A DNA stretch of 38,848 bases from Mycolicibacterium peregrinum. Lineage in GTDB: Bacteria > Actinomycetota > Actinomycetes > Mycobacteriales > Mycobacteriaceae. Shown piece by piece: positions 12,123-22,799 of the stretch. Position 1 is the stretch's first letter, and each line of letters starts with the position of its first letter. The notes beneath the pieces are model-generated. The model was not told the DNA's origin, did no database searches, and saw nothing but the letters and a program-made list of their open reading frames with translations. Made by a program: the position numbers and the translations under genes. The DNA is taken from the NCBI RefSeq assembly GCF_001665625.1, contig NZ_LZSY01000091.1:1-38848 (forward strand), written 5' to 3'.

Positions 12123-13646
12123 TCAGCGCTTGGCGCGCTGACGAATGCGGGTGGTGAGTTCCTTGACGTGGTCGAAAACCTCACGTCGCTCAGCCATCTC
12201 GCCGCGGATCTTCTTCTCCGCATACATGACAGTGGTGTGGTCACGCCCGAACGCCTGGCCGATCTTCGGCAGGGACAGATCGGTGAGCTCACGGCACAGA
12301 TACATGGCGATCTGACGGGACTGCGCCAGTGCCCGGGTCTTGCCGGGCCCACGCAGCTCCTCGACCGTGGTCTCGAAGTACTCGGCGGTGGCCGCCATGA
12401 TCGCTGCGGTACTGATCTGCATGGTGGTGGCGTCGGCGATCAGATCGCGCAACACGACTTCGGCCAGCGCCTTGTCGATCCGGGTCTTGTTGAGCGAGGC
12501 GAAGGCCGTCACCCGGATCAAGGCACCCTCGAGCTCGCGAATGTTGCGCTCGATGCTGCTGGCGATGAGCTCGAGCACATCGTCGGGCACGTCGAGACGA
12601 TCCATCTGCGCCTTTTTACGCAGGATCGCGATGCGCGTCTCCAGTTCCGGCGGCTGCACATCGGTGATGAGGCCCCACTCGAAACGGGTCCGCAGCCGAT
12701 CCTCCAGGGTGGCCAGCTGCTTGGGCGGCCGGTCCGAGGAGATCACGATCTGCTTGTTGGCGTTGTGCAGAGTGTTGAAGGTATGGAAGAACTCTTCCTG
12801 GATACCTTCCTTGCCCTCGATGAACTGGATGTCGTCGACGAGCAGGATGTCGATGTCGCGGTAACTGCGCTTGAACGAGGCCTTGCGGTCGTCACGCAGT
12901 GAGTTGATGAAGTCGTTCGTGAATTCCTCGGTGGAGACGTACTTCACGCGCATGCCCGGGAAGAGACGTTGCGCATAGTTCCCCGCGGCGTGCAGCAGAT
13001 GGGTCTTGCCCAGACCAGATTCACCCCAGATGAACAACGGGTTGTAGGCCCGCGCCGGCGCCTCGGCGATCGCCAGGGTCGCGGCGTGGGCGAAGCGGTT
13101 GGACGCACCGATGACGAAGGTGTCGAAGGTGTAGCGCCGGTTCAGATTGACCGCGTTGTCGTCACTGATGGTGGAGTCGCGCTGCGGGCTGCTGAAGTAG
13201 CCCGGCCAACTTTCCTCGGCACTGACCTTGGCGGCGCGGTCGTCGTCGATCTCGTCGACGTCGGCGGGCGAGGCAGAAGCGGCAGCGTCGTCCCGGTCGT
13301 CGGTGGTGGACCCGGAATCCGACGCGGTGGAGGAGTCCTCGGATTCCTCGGGCGGGGTGGCGATGCGCACGCCCAGCTCGACCCGCTGACCCAGCTTGCG
13401 GCTGAGCGCGTTGATGATCGGTTCGCGGAGGTGCCGTTCGATCTCGTTCTGGACGAACGGTGTGGGAACCGACAGCAGAGCAAACCCCTCGGCGATGACG
13501 AGGGGTTTCACCAGCTTGAGCCATGCTCTTTGCTGAGGAGTCAGCGGGAGGAGAGCTGGATCGGAGTTTGCGTCCCGGTCGCCGTTGAGCTCGGCGACGA
13601 CGCTGTTCCAGACTGCGACGAACGGTGGATCGGGGTCAGCTGGCAA
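12123..13646 (-). CDS. dnaA: Chromosomal replication initiator DnaA
   Basis: DnaA binds the origin boxes, opens the DNA and recruits the helicase. The 507-residue form chosen here starts at TTG 13646 ([17 protein letters not shown]), with AAGGGGGAA about 8 bases upstream, and equals the M. tuberculosis length; the frame stays open for 25 more codons upstream but those do not match the family. Domain I is residues 1-90, followed by an acidic Ser/Asp-rich linker (about 115-165). AAA+ Walker A is GESGLGKTH and Walker B is LLVDDIQF. Domain IV carries the box-reading helix-turn-helix [14 protein letters not shown]. The gene points toward oriC and ends in a hairpin. Confidence 0.97.
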   Translation of the reverse strand: MPADPDPPFVAVWNSVVAELNGDRDANSDPALLPLTPQQRAWLKLVKPLVIAEGFALLSVPTPFVQNEIERHLREPIINALSRKLGQRVELGVRIATPPEESEDSSTASDSGSTTDDRDDAAASASPADVDEIDDDRAAKVSAEESWPGYFSSPQRDSTISDDNAVNLNRRYTFDTFVIGASNRFAHAATLAIAEAPARAYNPLFIWGESGLGKTHLLHAAGNYAQRLFPGMRVKYVSTEEFTNDFINSLRDDRKASFKRSYRDIDILLVDDIQFIEGKEGIQEEFFHTFNTLHNANKQIVISSDRPPKQLATLEDRLRTRFEWGLITDVQPPELETRIAILRKKAQMDRLDVPDDVLELIASSIERNIRELEGALIRVTAFASLNKTRIDKALAEVVLRDLIADATTMQISTAAIMAATAEYFETTVEELRGPGKTRALAQSRQIAMYLCRELTDLSLPKIGQAFGRDHTTVMYAEKKIRGEMAERREVFDHVKELTTRIRQRAKR

Positions 13647-13723
13647 CGACTGTTCCCCCTTAGAGGTGCATCGAGGTCGACCCGGTGACGACCAAAAAGA
13701 ACGATGACGAACTGTCCACATAT

Positions 13724-13732
13724 TTATCCACA
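13724..13732 (+). promoter_or_regulatory. DnaA box TTATCCACA in the dnaA promoter region
   Basis: The 9-mer TTATCCACA is the classical consensus. With CTGTCCACA three bases before it (13712-13720), it forms a pair in the same orientation upstream of dnaA, consistent with autoregulation of the initiator gene. Confidence 0.75.
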
Positions 13733-13957
13733 GCTTGTGGAGAAAGGACAGTCGTCGTCGCTCTGTTGTCTGTTGTGAGAGCGTCGTAGCCGGATACGTC
13801 GCATGCTGCGAGGGTGTGCCGCGCCGCGAGCTCTCGTTTCATTTTCCGGGGCCGATCCAGGCTCGGAACGGCATTGCCAGAAGCTAACAGTTTTCTCTCG
13901 ATGTGCCAACAGTTCTGCAACATCCGATACGCACCATGTAGGCGGGTCGGCGCAGGT

Positions 13958-13986
13958 TTGACCGAGGGAAATCTCATCAGTACCCT
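13958..13986 (+). promoter_or_regulatory. Candidate promoter for the rpmH operon
   Basis: TTGACC at 13958-13963 and TACCCT at 13981-13986 are separated by 17 bases, a good SigA-type spacing, about 170 bases upstream of the rpmH start. The -10 is weak, and other start sites may exist in the spacer. Confidence 0.4.
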
Positions 13987-14158
13987 CGAGCAGTCGCCCG
14001 CACGTGGCGATACGGCTGCGCCCGGGAGGTTTCCGGAGAACGCGCCGGTTAGTAGAGCACGACGGACGAGCTTAAACAGAGCTTGCAACGGCAACTGTTT
14101 TCGGCGGCACTTCGGTGTCGGTGGATGCGGGTGCCAAACGGAACAAGGAGAGATTGCC

Positions 14159-14302
14159 GTGGCCAAGGGCAAGCGGACCTACCAGCCCAACAACCGCCGC
14201 CGTGCGCGCGTGCATGGGTTCCGGCTGCGGATGCGGACGCGCGCCGGCCGCGCCATCGTCGCCAACCGTCGTGGCAAGGGCCGTCGCGCACTCACTGCGT
14301 GA
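14159..14302 (+). CDS. rpmH: 50S ribosomal protein bL34
   Basis: This 47-residue, very basic protein is a component of the large ribosomal subunit. It starts at GTG 14159 with AAGGAG 9 bases upstream and reads [20 protein letters not shown], then [18 protein letters not shown], the full bL34 pattern. It is the first gene of the plus-strand series and rnpA follows after 30 bases, the conserved rpmH-rnpA pair. Confidence 0.98.
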   Translation: MAKGKRTYQPNNRRRARVHGFRLRMRTRAGRAIVANRRGKGRRALTA

Positions 14303-14332
14303 TACTGCGGCTCTCAGGCAGGATCTAGCGCG

Positions 14333-14689
14333 GTGCTTCCGGCTCGATACCGGATGAGGCGGTCCGCGGAGTTCAGTGCCACCGTCAGTCGTGGCGTGCG
14401 TGCAGTGCAACCTGATGTTGTCGTGCACGCACTCCACGAGGGAACGGACGCAACCGGCCCGCGGGTCGGTCTGATCGTGTCCAAAGCCGTCGGGAATGCC
14501 GTGGAGCGTCATCGGGTATCCCGGCGGCTGCGTCATGCCGCCCGTACCGTCATACCGAAACTGGATGCCACGGACCTGGTGGTGATCCGAGCTCGCGCCG
14601 GCAGCAGTGAAGCGCCGTCGCCGCGGTTGGAGCAACAGTTGCAGCGCGCTCTCGAGCGCCTGGAGGCACGGCGCAGGACGTCACCATGA
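14333..14689 (+). CDS. rnpA: Ribonuclease P protein component
   Basis: This 118-residue basic protein binds the RNase P RNA and helps it remove 5' leaders from precursor tRNAs. The family signature appears as [20 protein letters not shown], with His where many bacteria have Asn in the RNR motif. The GTG at 14333 begins [14 protein letters not shown]. Its stop overlaps the yidD start by 4 bases (ATGA), which indicates translational coupling. Confidence 0.97.
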   Translation: MLPARYRMRRSAEFSATVSRGVRAVQPDVVVHALHEGTDATGPRVGLIVSKAVGNAVERHRVSRRLRHAARTVIPKLDATDLVVIRARAGSSEAPSPRLEQQLQRALERLEARRRTSP

Positions 14690-15039
14690 TCCGCAGGGCG
14701 GGTGCCGGTGCAGCCCGCGGTGCGATCTTCCTGATTCAGCTCTACCGTCACACCATCTCTCCGCTTCGACTGCCGTCGTGCCGGTTCATGCCGACCTGCA
14801 GTCAGTACGCGGTCGATGCCCTCACCGAATACGGCTTGTTCCGTGGTGGGTGGCTGACATTGATCCGACTGCTGAAATGCGGTCCGTGGCATCCCGGGGG
14901 ATGGGACCCCATCCCGGACCGGTGCCCACACGATCACGAGTCCTTCACGTCTGATGAGACCGTGTCTGGCGATATAGCCGCCGAAAACCTTGTCTGGGAG
15001 ACCCCAGCGAAGCGAGGGGAGAGCAAGTCGCGTGTTTAA
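14686..15039 (+). CDS. yidD: Membrane protein insertion efficiency factor YidD
   Basis: This 117-residue member of the YidD family (PF01809) is thought to assist YidC-dependent insertion at the inner face of the membrane. It has an N-terminal amphipathic or membrane-touching helix ([15 protein letters not shown]), then the three-cysteine signature around [15 protein letters not shown] and [14 protein letters not shown]. The C-terminal 35 residues after the domain are variable and polar. It overlaps rnpA by 4 bases and yidC by 8 bases, so the three are one transcription unit. Confidence 0.95.
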   Translation: MIRRAGAGAARGAIFLIQLYRHTISPLRLPSCRFMPTCSQYAVDALTEYGLFRGGWLTLIRLLKCGPWHPGGWDPIPDRCPHDHESFTSDETVSGDIAAENLVWETPAKRGESKSRV

Positions 15040-16105
15040 TTGGTTCAGCCTGGACATCATCTATTACCCGGTGTCGGCGATCATGTGGGTTTGGTACAAG
15101 GCATTCGCCTTCCTGCTCGGCCCCGAGAACTTCTTCGCCTGGGCGCTGTCGGTGATGTTCCTGGTCTTCACCCTGCGCGCGATCCTCTACAAGCCCTTCG
15201 TCAAGCAGATCCGCACCACGCGGCAGATGCAGGAGTTGCAGCCACAGATCAAGGCGCTGCAGAAGAAGTACGGCAAGGACCGCCAGCGGATGGCGCTGGA
15301 GATGCAGAAGCTGCAGCGCGAGCACGGCTTCAACCCGATCCTCGGCTGCCTGCCGATGCTGGCGCAGGTGCCGGTGTTCCTCGGTCTGTACCACGTGTTG
15401 ATGTCGTTCAACCGGACCCAGACCGGCATCGGCCGGTTGGGGTTGTCGGTGGAGGAGAACCGCAGCCTCGCGAACTATGTGTTCAGTGCGACCGACGTGA
15501 GTCACTTCCTCGACGCGAACCTGTTCGGTGCACCGCTGGGCGCGACGATGGTTCAGCAGCACGGCCTCGAGGCGTTCACCGAATTCAACCGGTTGTCCGT
15601 GGTTCTGGTCGGCGTTCCGATCATGATCCTGGCCGGTATCGCCACGCACTTCAACAGCCGCGCCTCGGTCGCCCGCCAGAGTGTGGAGGCCGCCGCCAAC
15701 CCGCAGACCGCGATGATGAACAAGCTCGCGCTCTACGTGTTCCCGCTCGGCGTGGTCGTCGGTGGGCCGTTCCTGCCCCTGGCCGTGATCATCTACTGGC
15801 TGTCCAACAACATCTGGACCTACGGTCAGCAGCACTACGTGTTCGGGATGATCGAGAAGGAAGAAGAGGCGAAGAAGGCCGAGGCGATCGAACGACGTTC
15901 GGCCAACGCACCGGCACCCGGAGCGAAACCGAACCGCGCGCGTAAGGCCGAAGCCGCGAGTGCGGCGGCCGCTACGGAAGACGCTGAACCTGAGTCGGAT
16001 GCGGCGCAGACCAAAGACCAGAAGGACGCGGCAGGTGAATCGGCAGCCCCGAGCGTGAACCGCACGCCCAAGCCCGGTGCACGCCCCAAGAAGCGGAAAC
16101 GGTGA
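15032..16105 (+). CDS. yidC: Membrane protein insertase YidC
   Basis: YidC inserts and folds membrane proteins, alone or with the Sec translocon. The chosen GTG at 15032 gives [13 protein letters not shown], 357 residues, with GAGGGGAG upstream; the frame stays open 14 codons earlier. It lacks the large periplasmic domain of Gram-negative YidC and has no lipobox. Five hydrophobic segments can be drawn, with the conserved cytoplasmic Arg/Lys-rich hairpin ([20 protein letters not shown]) after the first conserved helix. The C-terminal tail (about 275-357) is Ala/Lys/Glu-rich and basic at the end (RPKKRKR), suited to contact with the ribosome. Confidence 0.97.
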   Translation: MFNWFSLDIIYYPVSAIMWVWYKAFAFLLGPENFFAWALSVMFLVFTLRAILYKPFVKQIRTTRQMQELQPQIKALQKKYGKDRQRMALEMQKLQREHGFNPILGCLPMLAQVPVFLGLYHVLMSFNRTQTGIGRLGLSVEENRSLANYVFSATDVSHFLDANLFGAPLGATMVQQHGLEAFTEFNRLSVVLVGVPIMILAGIATHFNSRASVARQSVEAAANPQTAMMNKLALYVFPLGVVVGGPFLPLAVIIYWLSNNIWTYGQQHYVFGMIEKEEEAKKAEAIERRSANAPAPGAKPNRARKAEAASAAAATEDAEPESDAAQTKDQKDAAGESAAPSVNRTPKPGARPKKRKR

Positions 16106-16144
16106 CCAGTTCTCACGCTGGCTACAAGTAGGGAGAAGACGGAT

Positions 16145-16687
16145 ATGACGGACGCACAGACGACCGAGCCCGGCGCGGAGCTGGAGGAGGACATCCAGTC
16201 GGCGCCCAAGAGCGAGGACGACCTGGAGGAGCGATTGGTCGCGGAAGGCGAGATCGCCGGCGACTACCTCGAGGAGTTGCTCGACCTGCTGGACTTCGAC
16301 GGCGATATCGATCTCGATGTCGAAGGCGATCGGGCAGTGGTGAGCATCGACGGTGGGGGCGATCTGAGCAAGCTGGTCGGGCGCAAGGGTGAGGTGCTCG
16401 ACGCTCTCCAGGAGTTGACCCGACTGGCCGTGCACCAGAAGACCGGCGAGCGCAGCCGGCTGATGCTGGACATCGCGCGGTGGCGCCGCCGTCGCCGCGA
16501 CGAGCTGGCGGCGCTGGGCGACAAGGTGGCCCGGCGGGTGCTGGAGTCGGGTGAGCGTGAGGAGCTGGCTCCCATGACGCCGTTCGAGCGCAAGATCGTG
16601 CATGACGCTGTGGCCGCGGTCGATGGTGTCCGCAGCGAGAGCGAGGGCGTGGAGCCGTCGCGACGCGTCGTCGTTCTGCTTGGCTGA
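16145..16687 (+). CDS. jag: Jag/KhpB-family RNA-binding protein (KH and R3H domains)
   Basis: This 180-residue protein has an acidic N-terminus (about 1-45), a KH-like domain (VVSIDGGGDLSKLVGRKGEV, with a GRKG loop) and a C-terminal R3H domain (MTPFERKIVHDAVAAVDGV, then SRRVVVLL). Members bind RNA and influence cell elongation and division in other bacteria; a specific target is unknown here. The N-terminal Jag_N domain of longer homologues is missing, as in M. tuberculosis Rv3920c. It lies 39 bases after yidC, with GGGAGAAG before the ATG. Confidence 0.93.
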   Translation: MTDAQTTEPGAELEEDIQSAPKSEDDLEERLVAEGEIAGDYLEELLDLLDFDGDIDLDVEGDRAVVSIDGGGDLSKLVGRKGEVLDALQELTRLAVHQKTGERSRLMLDIARWRRRRRDELAALGDKVARRVLESGEREELAPMTPFERKIVHDAVAAVDGVRSESEGVEPSRRVVVLLG

Positions 16688-16734
16688 GCTTTAGTTACAA
16701 GGGTGTAGTTCGTTTTGCGGCGACGGTGCCGTAG

Positions 16735-17463
<729 letters not shown>

Positions 17464-17465
17464 GG

Positions 17466-18449
<984 letters not shown>

Positions 18450-18523
18450 TAGGCGCCGGCACCACGTCAGTGACCAACAGCCAGTAGACAGACAGCGGAC
18501 GGCACGATGAGCAGGAGACGACC

Positions 18524-19558
18524 ATGAATCAGCCGGCACGGAAGCGGAGTGGCTTGGGCAGGGGACTGGCAGCCCTCATTCCGACCGGTCCCGCTGAGGA
18601 CGGTACCGATGTCCTGAGCCCCAAGATCGGCGCAACTGCAGCCGACGTTCTGCTCGGGCCGTCGTCCGGCTCGAGCGACGCGGGGACGGTGCCCCCGACG
18701 TCTTCCGCGCCCGATGGGTCCGACCCGGTCCTTGCCGGCGACGTGGGCGCCACCTATCGGGAGATCGATCCCAGCCTGATCCAGCCGAATCCGCGGCAGC
18801 CCCGCCAGGTGTTCGACGAGGAGGCGCTGAGCGAGCTGGTGCACTCCATCCGCGAGTTCGGATTGATGCAGCCGATCGTCGTCCGCGCGGTCGAGGAGAA
18901 CGGCGAATCCCGCTATCAGTTGGTGATGGGGGAGCGGCGCTGGCGGGCCGCCCAGCAAGCCGGCCTGGAAGCCATTCCGGCGATCGTCCGCGAGACCGGT
19001 GACGACAGCATGCTGCGTGACGCGCTGCTGGAGAACATCCACCGGGTTCAGCTCAACCCGTTGGAAGAGGCCGCCGCCTACCAACAGCTGCTCGACGAAT
19101 TCGGAGTCACCCACGATGAACTCGCCGCGCGGATCGGTCGCTCACGGCCACTGATCTCCAACATGATCCGTCTGTTGCGCCTGCCGATCGCCGTGCAGCG
19201 CCGCGTCGCGGCCGGTGTGCTGTCCGCGGGGCACGCACGTGCGCTGCTCGCCCTGGAAGGGGGAGCGGAGAAGCAGGAAGAGTTGGCCGCCCGCATCATT
19301 GCCGAGGGCATGTCGGTGCGTGCCACCGAGGAGGCCGTGACGCTGGCCAACCGCGACGGCAACACCACGCCACCGGCGCCGCGGCGCAAGCCGATCCAGA
19401 TGCCGGGCCTGCAGGACGTTGCTGAACGGCTCTCTTCAGCGTTCGATACCCGGGTCACTGTGAGCCTTGGCAAACGAAAAGGCAAGATTGTGGTCGAGTT
19501 CGGATCGGTGGATGATCTCCAGCGCATTGTCGAAATTATGAGCGCCGAAGACCACTGA
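18524..19558 (+). CDS. parB: Chromosome partitioning protein ParB
   Basis: This 344-residue CTP-dependent DNA clamp loads at parS, slides and condenses the origin. The N-terminal [12 protein letters not shown] motif is the conserved ParA-contacting segment. The ParB/Srx CTPase domain shows [24 protein letters not shown] and [15 protein letters not shown] helix-turn-helix for parS follows ([20 protein letters not shown]), and a C-terminal dimerisation domain with [16 protein letters not shown] ends the protein. ATG 18524 has AGGAG 7 bases upstream; 74 bases separate it from parA, so they are probably one operon. Three parS sites lie just upstream. Confidence 0.97.
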   Translation: MNQPARKRSGLGRGLAALIPTGPAEDGTDVLSPKIGATAADVLLGPSSGSSDAGTVPPTSSAPDGSDPVLAGDVGATYREIDPSLIQPNPRQPRQVFDEEALSELVHSIREFGLMQPIVVRAVEENGESRYQLVMGERRWRAAQQAGLEAIPAIVRETGDDSMLRDALLENIHRVQLNPLEEAAAYQQLLDEFGVTHDELAARIGRSRPLISNMIRLLRLPIAVQRRVAAGVLSAGHARALLALEGGAEKQEELAARIIAEGMSVRATEEAVTLANRDGNTTPPAPRRKPIQMPGLQDVAERLSSAFDTRVTVSLGKRKGKIVVEFGSVDDLQRIVEIMSAEDH

Positions 19559-19590
19559 GAACCCACGACCAACGACACCAGGTTGTTCCG

Positions 19591-19610
19591 TCACTGTGAC
19601 ACATCAGTGA
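19591..19610 (+). terminator. Possible hairpin after parB
   Basis: TCACTG (19591-19596) and CAGTGA (19605-19610) form a 6-base stem with an 8-base loop, 32 bases after the parB stop. There is no T-tract; assignment is weak. The rest of the 222-base spacer to 19780 shows no gene. Confidence 0.3.
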
Positions 19611-19780
19611 TCAGAGTCCGCAGTCGCGAGCGCCACATAGCGCAAAGCTTCTGTGCCGCATAGCATTTCACCTCGGAGGCGGAACTGGATGACATTTTCA
19701 GGGCGCAGTGGTCCGACTCCGGCGGACTCTCCTATCCTTGAGGGGCAGCCACGCACACAGTGTGAAAGCCAGGGACCTCA

Positions 19781-20662
19781 GTGACAGCACGAATAACGCC
19801 GCTTCGGCTCGAGGGCTTCGAGCAGCTGCCCAAGCATGCGCGGCGCTGTGTGTTCTGGGAAGTTGATCCCTCCACCATCGGTGACGACCACCTGACCGAT
19901 CCCGAATTCGAAAAAGAAGCGTGGCTTTCGATGGTCATGCTCGAGTGGGGATCATGCGGCCAACTGGCCGTGACGGCTCGCGCGGACGCACCCGACCAGG
20001 ATCCAGATACAGGGTCAGATGCCGACTCCGCTACCGCGTTCGACTTGGTGGTACCCGCCGACGCAGCAGGCCTCGTGGGGCCGGAGGGTGAGGACTGGAC
20101 GGCTCCGGCTGTCGTGGACGATCCGTGTCTGGGCTTCGCGTTCTATGCACCCCCCGGCGCCGTGCCGCGGGCCCGGCTTTTCCCGACCGCTCCCGTCAGC
20201 CCGGACGCGATCTTGTTGACGGCGATCGGTGTTGAATGTGCCGAAGACCGCGGGCTGTTGTCGCAGAGTCTGCTGGCCGCCGTGGTCAATGATTTGGTGC
20301 GACGCGGCGTTCGGGCTCTGGAAGCATTCGGTTACACCTCGGCCGTGAGCGAATTGGCCGACGGCGGCAAGCTTCCCGATGAGCTGTCTCCGGTAGTGGC
20401 GGTGCTGGGGGACTGTTCGGTCGAAGACTGCATGCTGACATCCGATTTCCTCGAAGACGTCGGTTTCACCGTTGTCGCGCCACACCCGTACTTCCCGCGG
20501 CTGCGTCTGGAACTCGACAAGGGCCTCGGCTGGAAGGCCGAAGTGGAAGCCGCCCTCGAGCGCCTCTTGGAGAACGCGCGGATCGAGCTGCCGATCGGTG
20601 CCGGGATGTCCGGGGCCGGCATCGGGGCGAAAAGTGTTGTCCGACACGACCGGATAGTCTGA
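19781..20662 (+). CDS. GNAT-like acetyltransferase family protein (Rv3916c-like)
   Basis: This 293-residue protein is in the place of M. tuberculosis Rv3916c, next to parB. Family members are annotated as GNAT-type N-acetyltransferases in many actinobacteria. Recognisable parts are LPKHARRCVFWEVDP near the start, LLTAIGVECAEDRGLLSQSL with AAVVNDLVRRGVRALEAFGY in the acetyl-CoA region, and FLEDVGFTVVAPHPYFPRLRLEL near the end. An acidic Asp-rich loop (about 65-80) interrupts the N-terminal half. Substrate unknown. The GTG at 19781 has AGGGAC upstream. It converges with the SRPBCC gene 33 bases away. Confidence 0.78.
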   Translation: MTARITPLRLEGFEQLPKHARRCVFWEVDPSTIGDDHLTDPEFEKEAWLSMVMLEWGSCGQLAVTARADAPDQDPDTGSDADSATAFDLVVPADAAGLVGPEGEDWTAPAVVDDPCLGFAFYAPPGAVPRARLFPTAPVSPDAILLTAIGVECAEDRGLLSQSLLAAVVNDLVRRGVRALEAFGYTSAVSELADGGKLPDELSPVVAVLGDCSVEDCMLTSDFLEDVGFTVVAPHPYFPRLRLELDKGLGWKAEVEAALERLLENARIELPIGAGMSGAGIGAKSVVRHDRIV

Positions 20663-20695
20663 CGTAGACCGCCAACCGAGACCGTGCCCGCAGCC

Positions 20696-21127
20696 TCAGG
20701 AAGCTCGTCGGTCGGCGGCGCGGGCAGCTCGAGCGCTGGCAACGCGGATCGCGATTGCGACGAGGAGCTGGCTGCCAGGAATAACGGTGGAGAAGCTGAT
20801 CTCCGTTGATATCCGGCTTCCACCGGCACGGGGCACGACGGAGATCTGGCCGGTGTAATCACGGAACGGCAGCCCGGAGAGCAGTTCATATCGCAGGGTT
20901 GTCGGCGCGTCGAACGTCGTAATCCGTTCGCGGATAACCGTTCCGAACGAATGAATCGCACGGATGGCACCCACCCCGTCTCGATCAGGACTGCCGGCCG
21001 TCTCCAGGACGACCTTGCGCGCAGGCATCCACTCGGACATCCGGTCATGATCGGTAAGCACCTCCCAGGCCACGAGGGGGTGGACGGCAACTTCACGGCT
21101 GTCGGTGTAACGGTAATGCCGGGCCAT
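20696..21127 (-). CDS. SRPBCC (START-like) family protein
   Basis: This 143-residue protein has the polyketide-cyclase/START-like pattern: YTDSREVAVHPLVAWEVLTD, then the conserved DHDRMSEWMPARKVVLE, IRAIHSFGTVIRERITTFD and a C-terminal amphipathic helix over PGSQLLVAIAIRVA. Such proteins form a hydrophobic cavity for lipids or polyketides; no ligand can be named. ATG 21127 is chosen because the fold starts there; the frame stays open upstream for 75 codons with no family resemblance. The ribosome-binding site is weak (GACGAG). Confidence 0.72.
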   Translation of the reverse strand: MARHYRYTDSREVAVHPLVAWEVLTDHDRMSEWMPARKVVLETAGSPDRDGVGAIRAIHSFGTVIRERITTFDAPTTLRYELLSGLPFRDYTGQISVVPRAGGSRISTEISFSTVIPGSQLLVAIAIRVASARAARAADRRAS

Positions 21128-21488
21128 CTCGTCAGGTAAGCACGCCGTGGCCCTGACGTCGAGCGGTACCGACCCGCCGGCGGATGCCGAAGCGTATCCA
21201 GTTAGTCGGCGAGTGTGATTCCGCCGGGCGACACCGGGCTGGGAGCCGCCTGCGGCGCACGCGCTGTCGACTGGCGGTCTTCCTAAAATCGGGCGGCCGA
21301 TCTGACCACGCCGATTCACCAGATATGTGGTGTCACATGACGAAACGACCATCGCATGGCCGGGTGGGCAGTTGCGGGGCTGAGTCGGCGCTCACGCGCT
21401 CGACCGGATGGCGCTACACGCTCAGGTTGAGTTGGCGCTCACGCGCTCCTGCTGGATTGGCGCTCACGCGCTCCTGCTGGATTGGCGC
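21128..21488. other. Non-coding spacer with tandem repeats at its cwlM end
   Basis: This 361-base stretch separates the SRPBCC start from the cwlM stop. I find no convincing gene. The first 250 bases show no recognisable structure; the last 100 hold tandem repeats described separately. Confidence 0.6.
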
Positions 21489-21497
21489 TCACGCGCC
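21385..21497. repeat. Degenerate 23-25-bp tandem repeats
   Basis: Five units can be lined up: 21385-21408, 21409-21431, 21432-21456, 21457-21481 and a partial one from 21482. Units 3 and 4 are identical 25-mers beginning TTGGCGCTCACGCGCTCC. Shared core is GGCGCTCACGCG. The last unit covers the cwlM stop codon (21489-21491), so the array is anchored on the 3' end of the gene. Slippage expansion of the gene end is the simplest origin. Confidence 0.8.
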
Positions 21498-22679
21498 GCG
21501 GCTCGCCTGCTCCACCGAAAGCTCATGCGCCAACAACTCGGCGAAGGTGAATGTCCCTGTCGGCCGGTCGTTCTTGCCCAGCAGATACAGCCGCTTGACC
21601 GCCGCCAGGATGCCTTCGGCAATCGCATCACGGGTCTGGGTGGACAGCAGCAGACCGCGATCATGGGGATTGGTGATGTAGCCGATGTCCACCTCGACGG
21701 TGGGCATCCGGGTCAGGCGCAGCAGATCCCAGGTGCGGCCGTGCGATCGGCAGTCACGTAATCCGGTGCGGGCCACCACCTCCCGCTGAATGAAGTCAGC
21801 GAGGTTACGGCCGATGGTCGATACCGACCCATGGGAATTCCCGAAGTGAAACGAGGCCACGCCGTTGGCGGAGGGGGAGCGCTGACTCTCACAGCGCAGG
21901 CTGATCATCAGATCCGCACCGACACGGTTGGCGGTGGCGGCACGTTCGGAATCCAGCGGGCTGCGGTTGGCCGGGCGGGAGATGAACGTCTCCATGCCGA
22001 TCGCCGTCATCCGGCCTTCGAGCCGACTTGCCAAGTCCCACAGGATGTCTGCCTCGCTGATCGGGCCGTCCGGCCCGTTCATGATCATCCCGTGATCGGA
22101 TCCGCCGCGGCCCGGGTCGATGATGACGTGCTTACCCGAGAGCTGTGGACCCGAGCGTCGTACCAGCTCTTCTTCCCGGATCGCGTGCGGAGACCCACCG
22201 GTCACCCGCGAACCCAGGAAATACAACGAGCGCAACGTTTCCGGGCCACAGATACCGTCGGGGTACAGCCCGTACTCACGCTGGTACGACGACAACGCAT
22301 TGTGGGTCTGTAGGCCGAAATGCCCGTCGACCATGCCGGTATAGAAGCCGAGGTCCTGGAGGCGAGCCTGCAGGGTGGCCACGTCGTCGCCGTACATGGG
22401 GGCACCGAACTGGTGGGTCAGGGTGCGGGCTCCGAGCCGGTAGGAGGCCTCACGCAGGGCACGATAGGTGGCTTCTCCGACGATGCCGTCCACCAACAGG
22501 CCTCGGTGCTGCTGAAATGCCCGGACGGCGCTGTCGAGCTCGTCATCGAATGCGTCGAGCGCAACATGTCTGCCGGTGCTCAGGTCGGCGTCAGGGTTGT
22601 CGATCAGACCTAACGCGGCCAAGGCTGCCCGGATCTCGGTGACTGCTCCGCCACGGTCACCGCGACGCAGACTCGACAT
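21489..22679 (-). CDS. cwlM: CwlM, amidase-fold regulator of peptidoglycan synthesis
   Basis: This 396-residue protein has two N-terminal peptidoglycan-binding-like domains (residues about 1-75 with AVRAFQQHRGLLVDGIVG, and 80-155 with LQDLGFYTGMVDGHFGLQTH) and an Amidase_3 fold at about 185-375. In that fold the usual zinc-binding His positions are Arg: IDPGRGGSD (normally DPGHGG) and MISLRCES (normally SIHAN-like). This agrees with mycobacterial work showing CwlM is a cytoplasmic, PknB-phosphorylated regulator of MurA and partner of FhaA and MurJ rather than a hydrolase. There is no signal peptide. It lies 120 bases downstream of trxA; murJ is in the same neighbourhood. Confidence 0.94.
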   Translation of the reverse strand: MSSLRRGDRGGAVTEIRAALAALGLIDNPDADLSTGRHVALDAFDDELDSAVRAFQQHRGLLVDGIVGEATYRALREASYRLGARTLTHQFGAPMYGDDVATLQARLQDLGFYTGMVDGHFGLQTHNALSSYQREYGLYPDGICGPETLRSLYFLGSRVTGGSPHAIREEELVRRSGPQLSGKHVIIDPGRGGSDHGMIMNGPDGPISEADILWDLASRLEGRMTAIGMETFISRPANRSPLDSERAATANRVGADLMISLRCESQRSPSANGVASFHFGNSHGSVSTIGRNLADFIQREVVARTGLRDCRSHGRTWDLLRLTRMPTVEVDIGYITNPHDRGLLLSTQTRDAIAEGILAAVKRLYLLGKNDRPTGTFTFAELLAHELSVEQASRGA

Positions 22680-22799
22680 TCGGCCCCTCCATGCTGGTTT
22701 CCGGCGATCTGCCAGGCTAGCTAGCCAGCATTGTCTCAGATTTCGGCCACAATCCGGAAAACGCCAGGCGTATCCGGGGTGTGTGGGGTGTGTGTGAAC

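Larger units (their letters stand above)
13647..14158. promoter_or_regulatory. dnaA-rpmH divergent promoter region with DnaA boxes
   Basis: This 512-base spacer separates the minus-strand dnaA and plus-strand rpmH genes and contains no convincing gene. A perfect TTATCCACA box (13724-13732, plus) and a one-mismatch box CTGTCCACA (13712-13720, plus) lie 65-90 bases before the dnaA start, placed for self-repression by DnaA. The minus-strand TAAATA at 13726-13721 overlaps the perfect box and could be the dnaA -10 element (inference). A plus-strand promoter candidate lies at 13958-13986. The leader of rpmH is therefore long, about 170 bases. Confidence 0.7.

Noticed and set aside
11759..12352. 197-codon minus-strand frame across oriC and the dnaA end
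   Set aside because: It covers DnaA boxes and the dnaA terminator and overlaps dnaA in another frame; no family resemblance.
14945..16603. 552-codon minus-strand frame opposite yidD, yidC and jag
   Set aside because: It spans three well-supported genes on the other strand; His/Gln/Leu-rich composition is typical of antisense translation.
21385..21497. CRISPR-like array
   Set aside because: Units are head-to-tail without unique spacers, and no cas genes are present.
21184..21681. 165-codon plus-strand frame over the tandem repeats
   Set aside because: It consists of translated repeats plus antisense cwlM.
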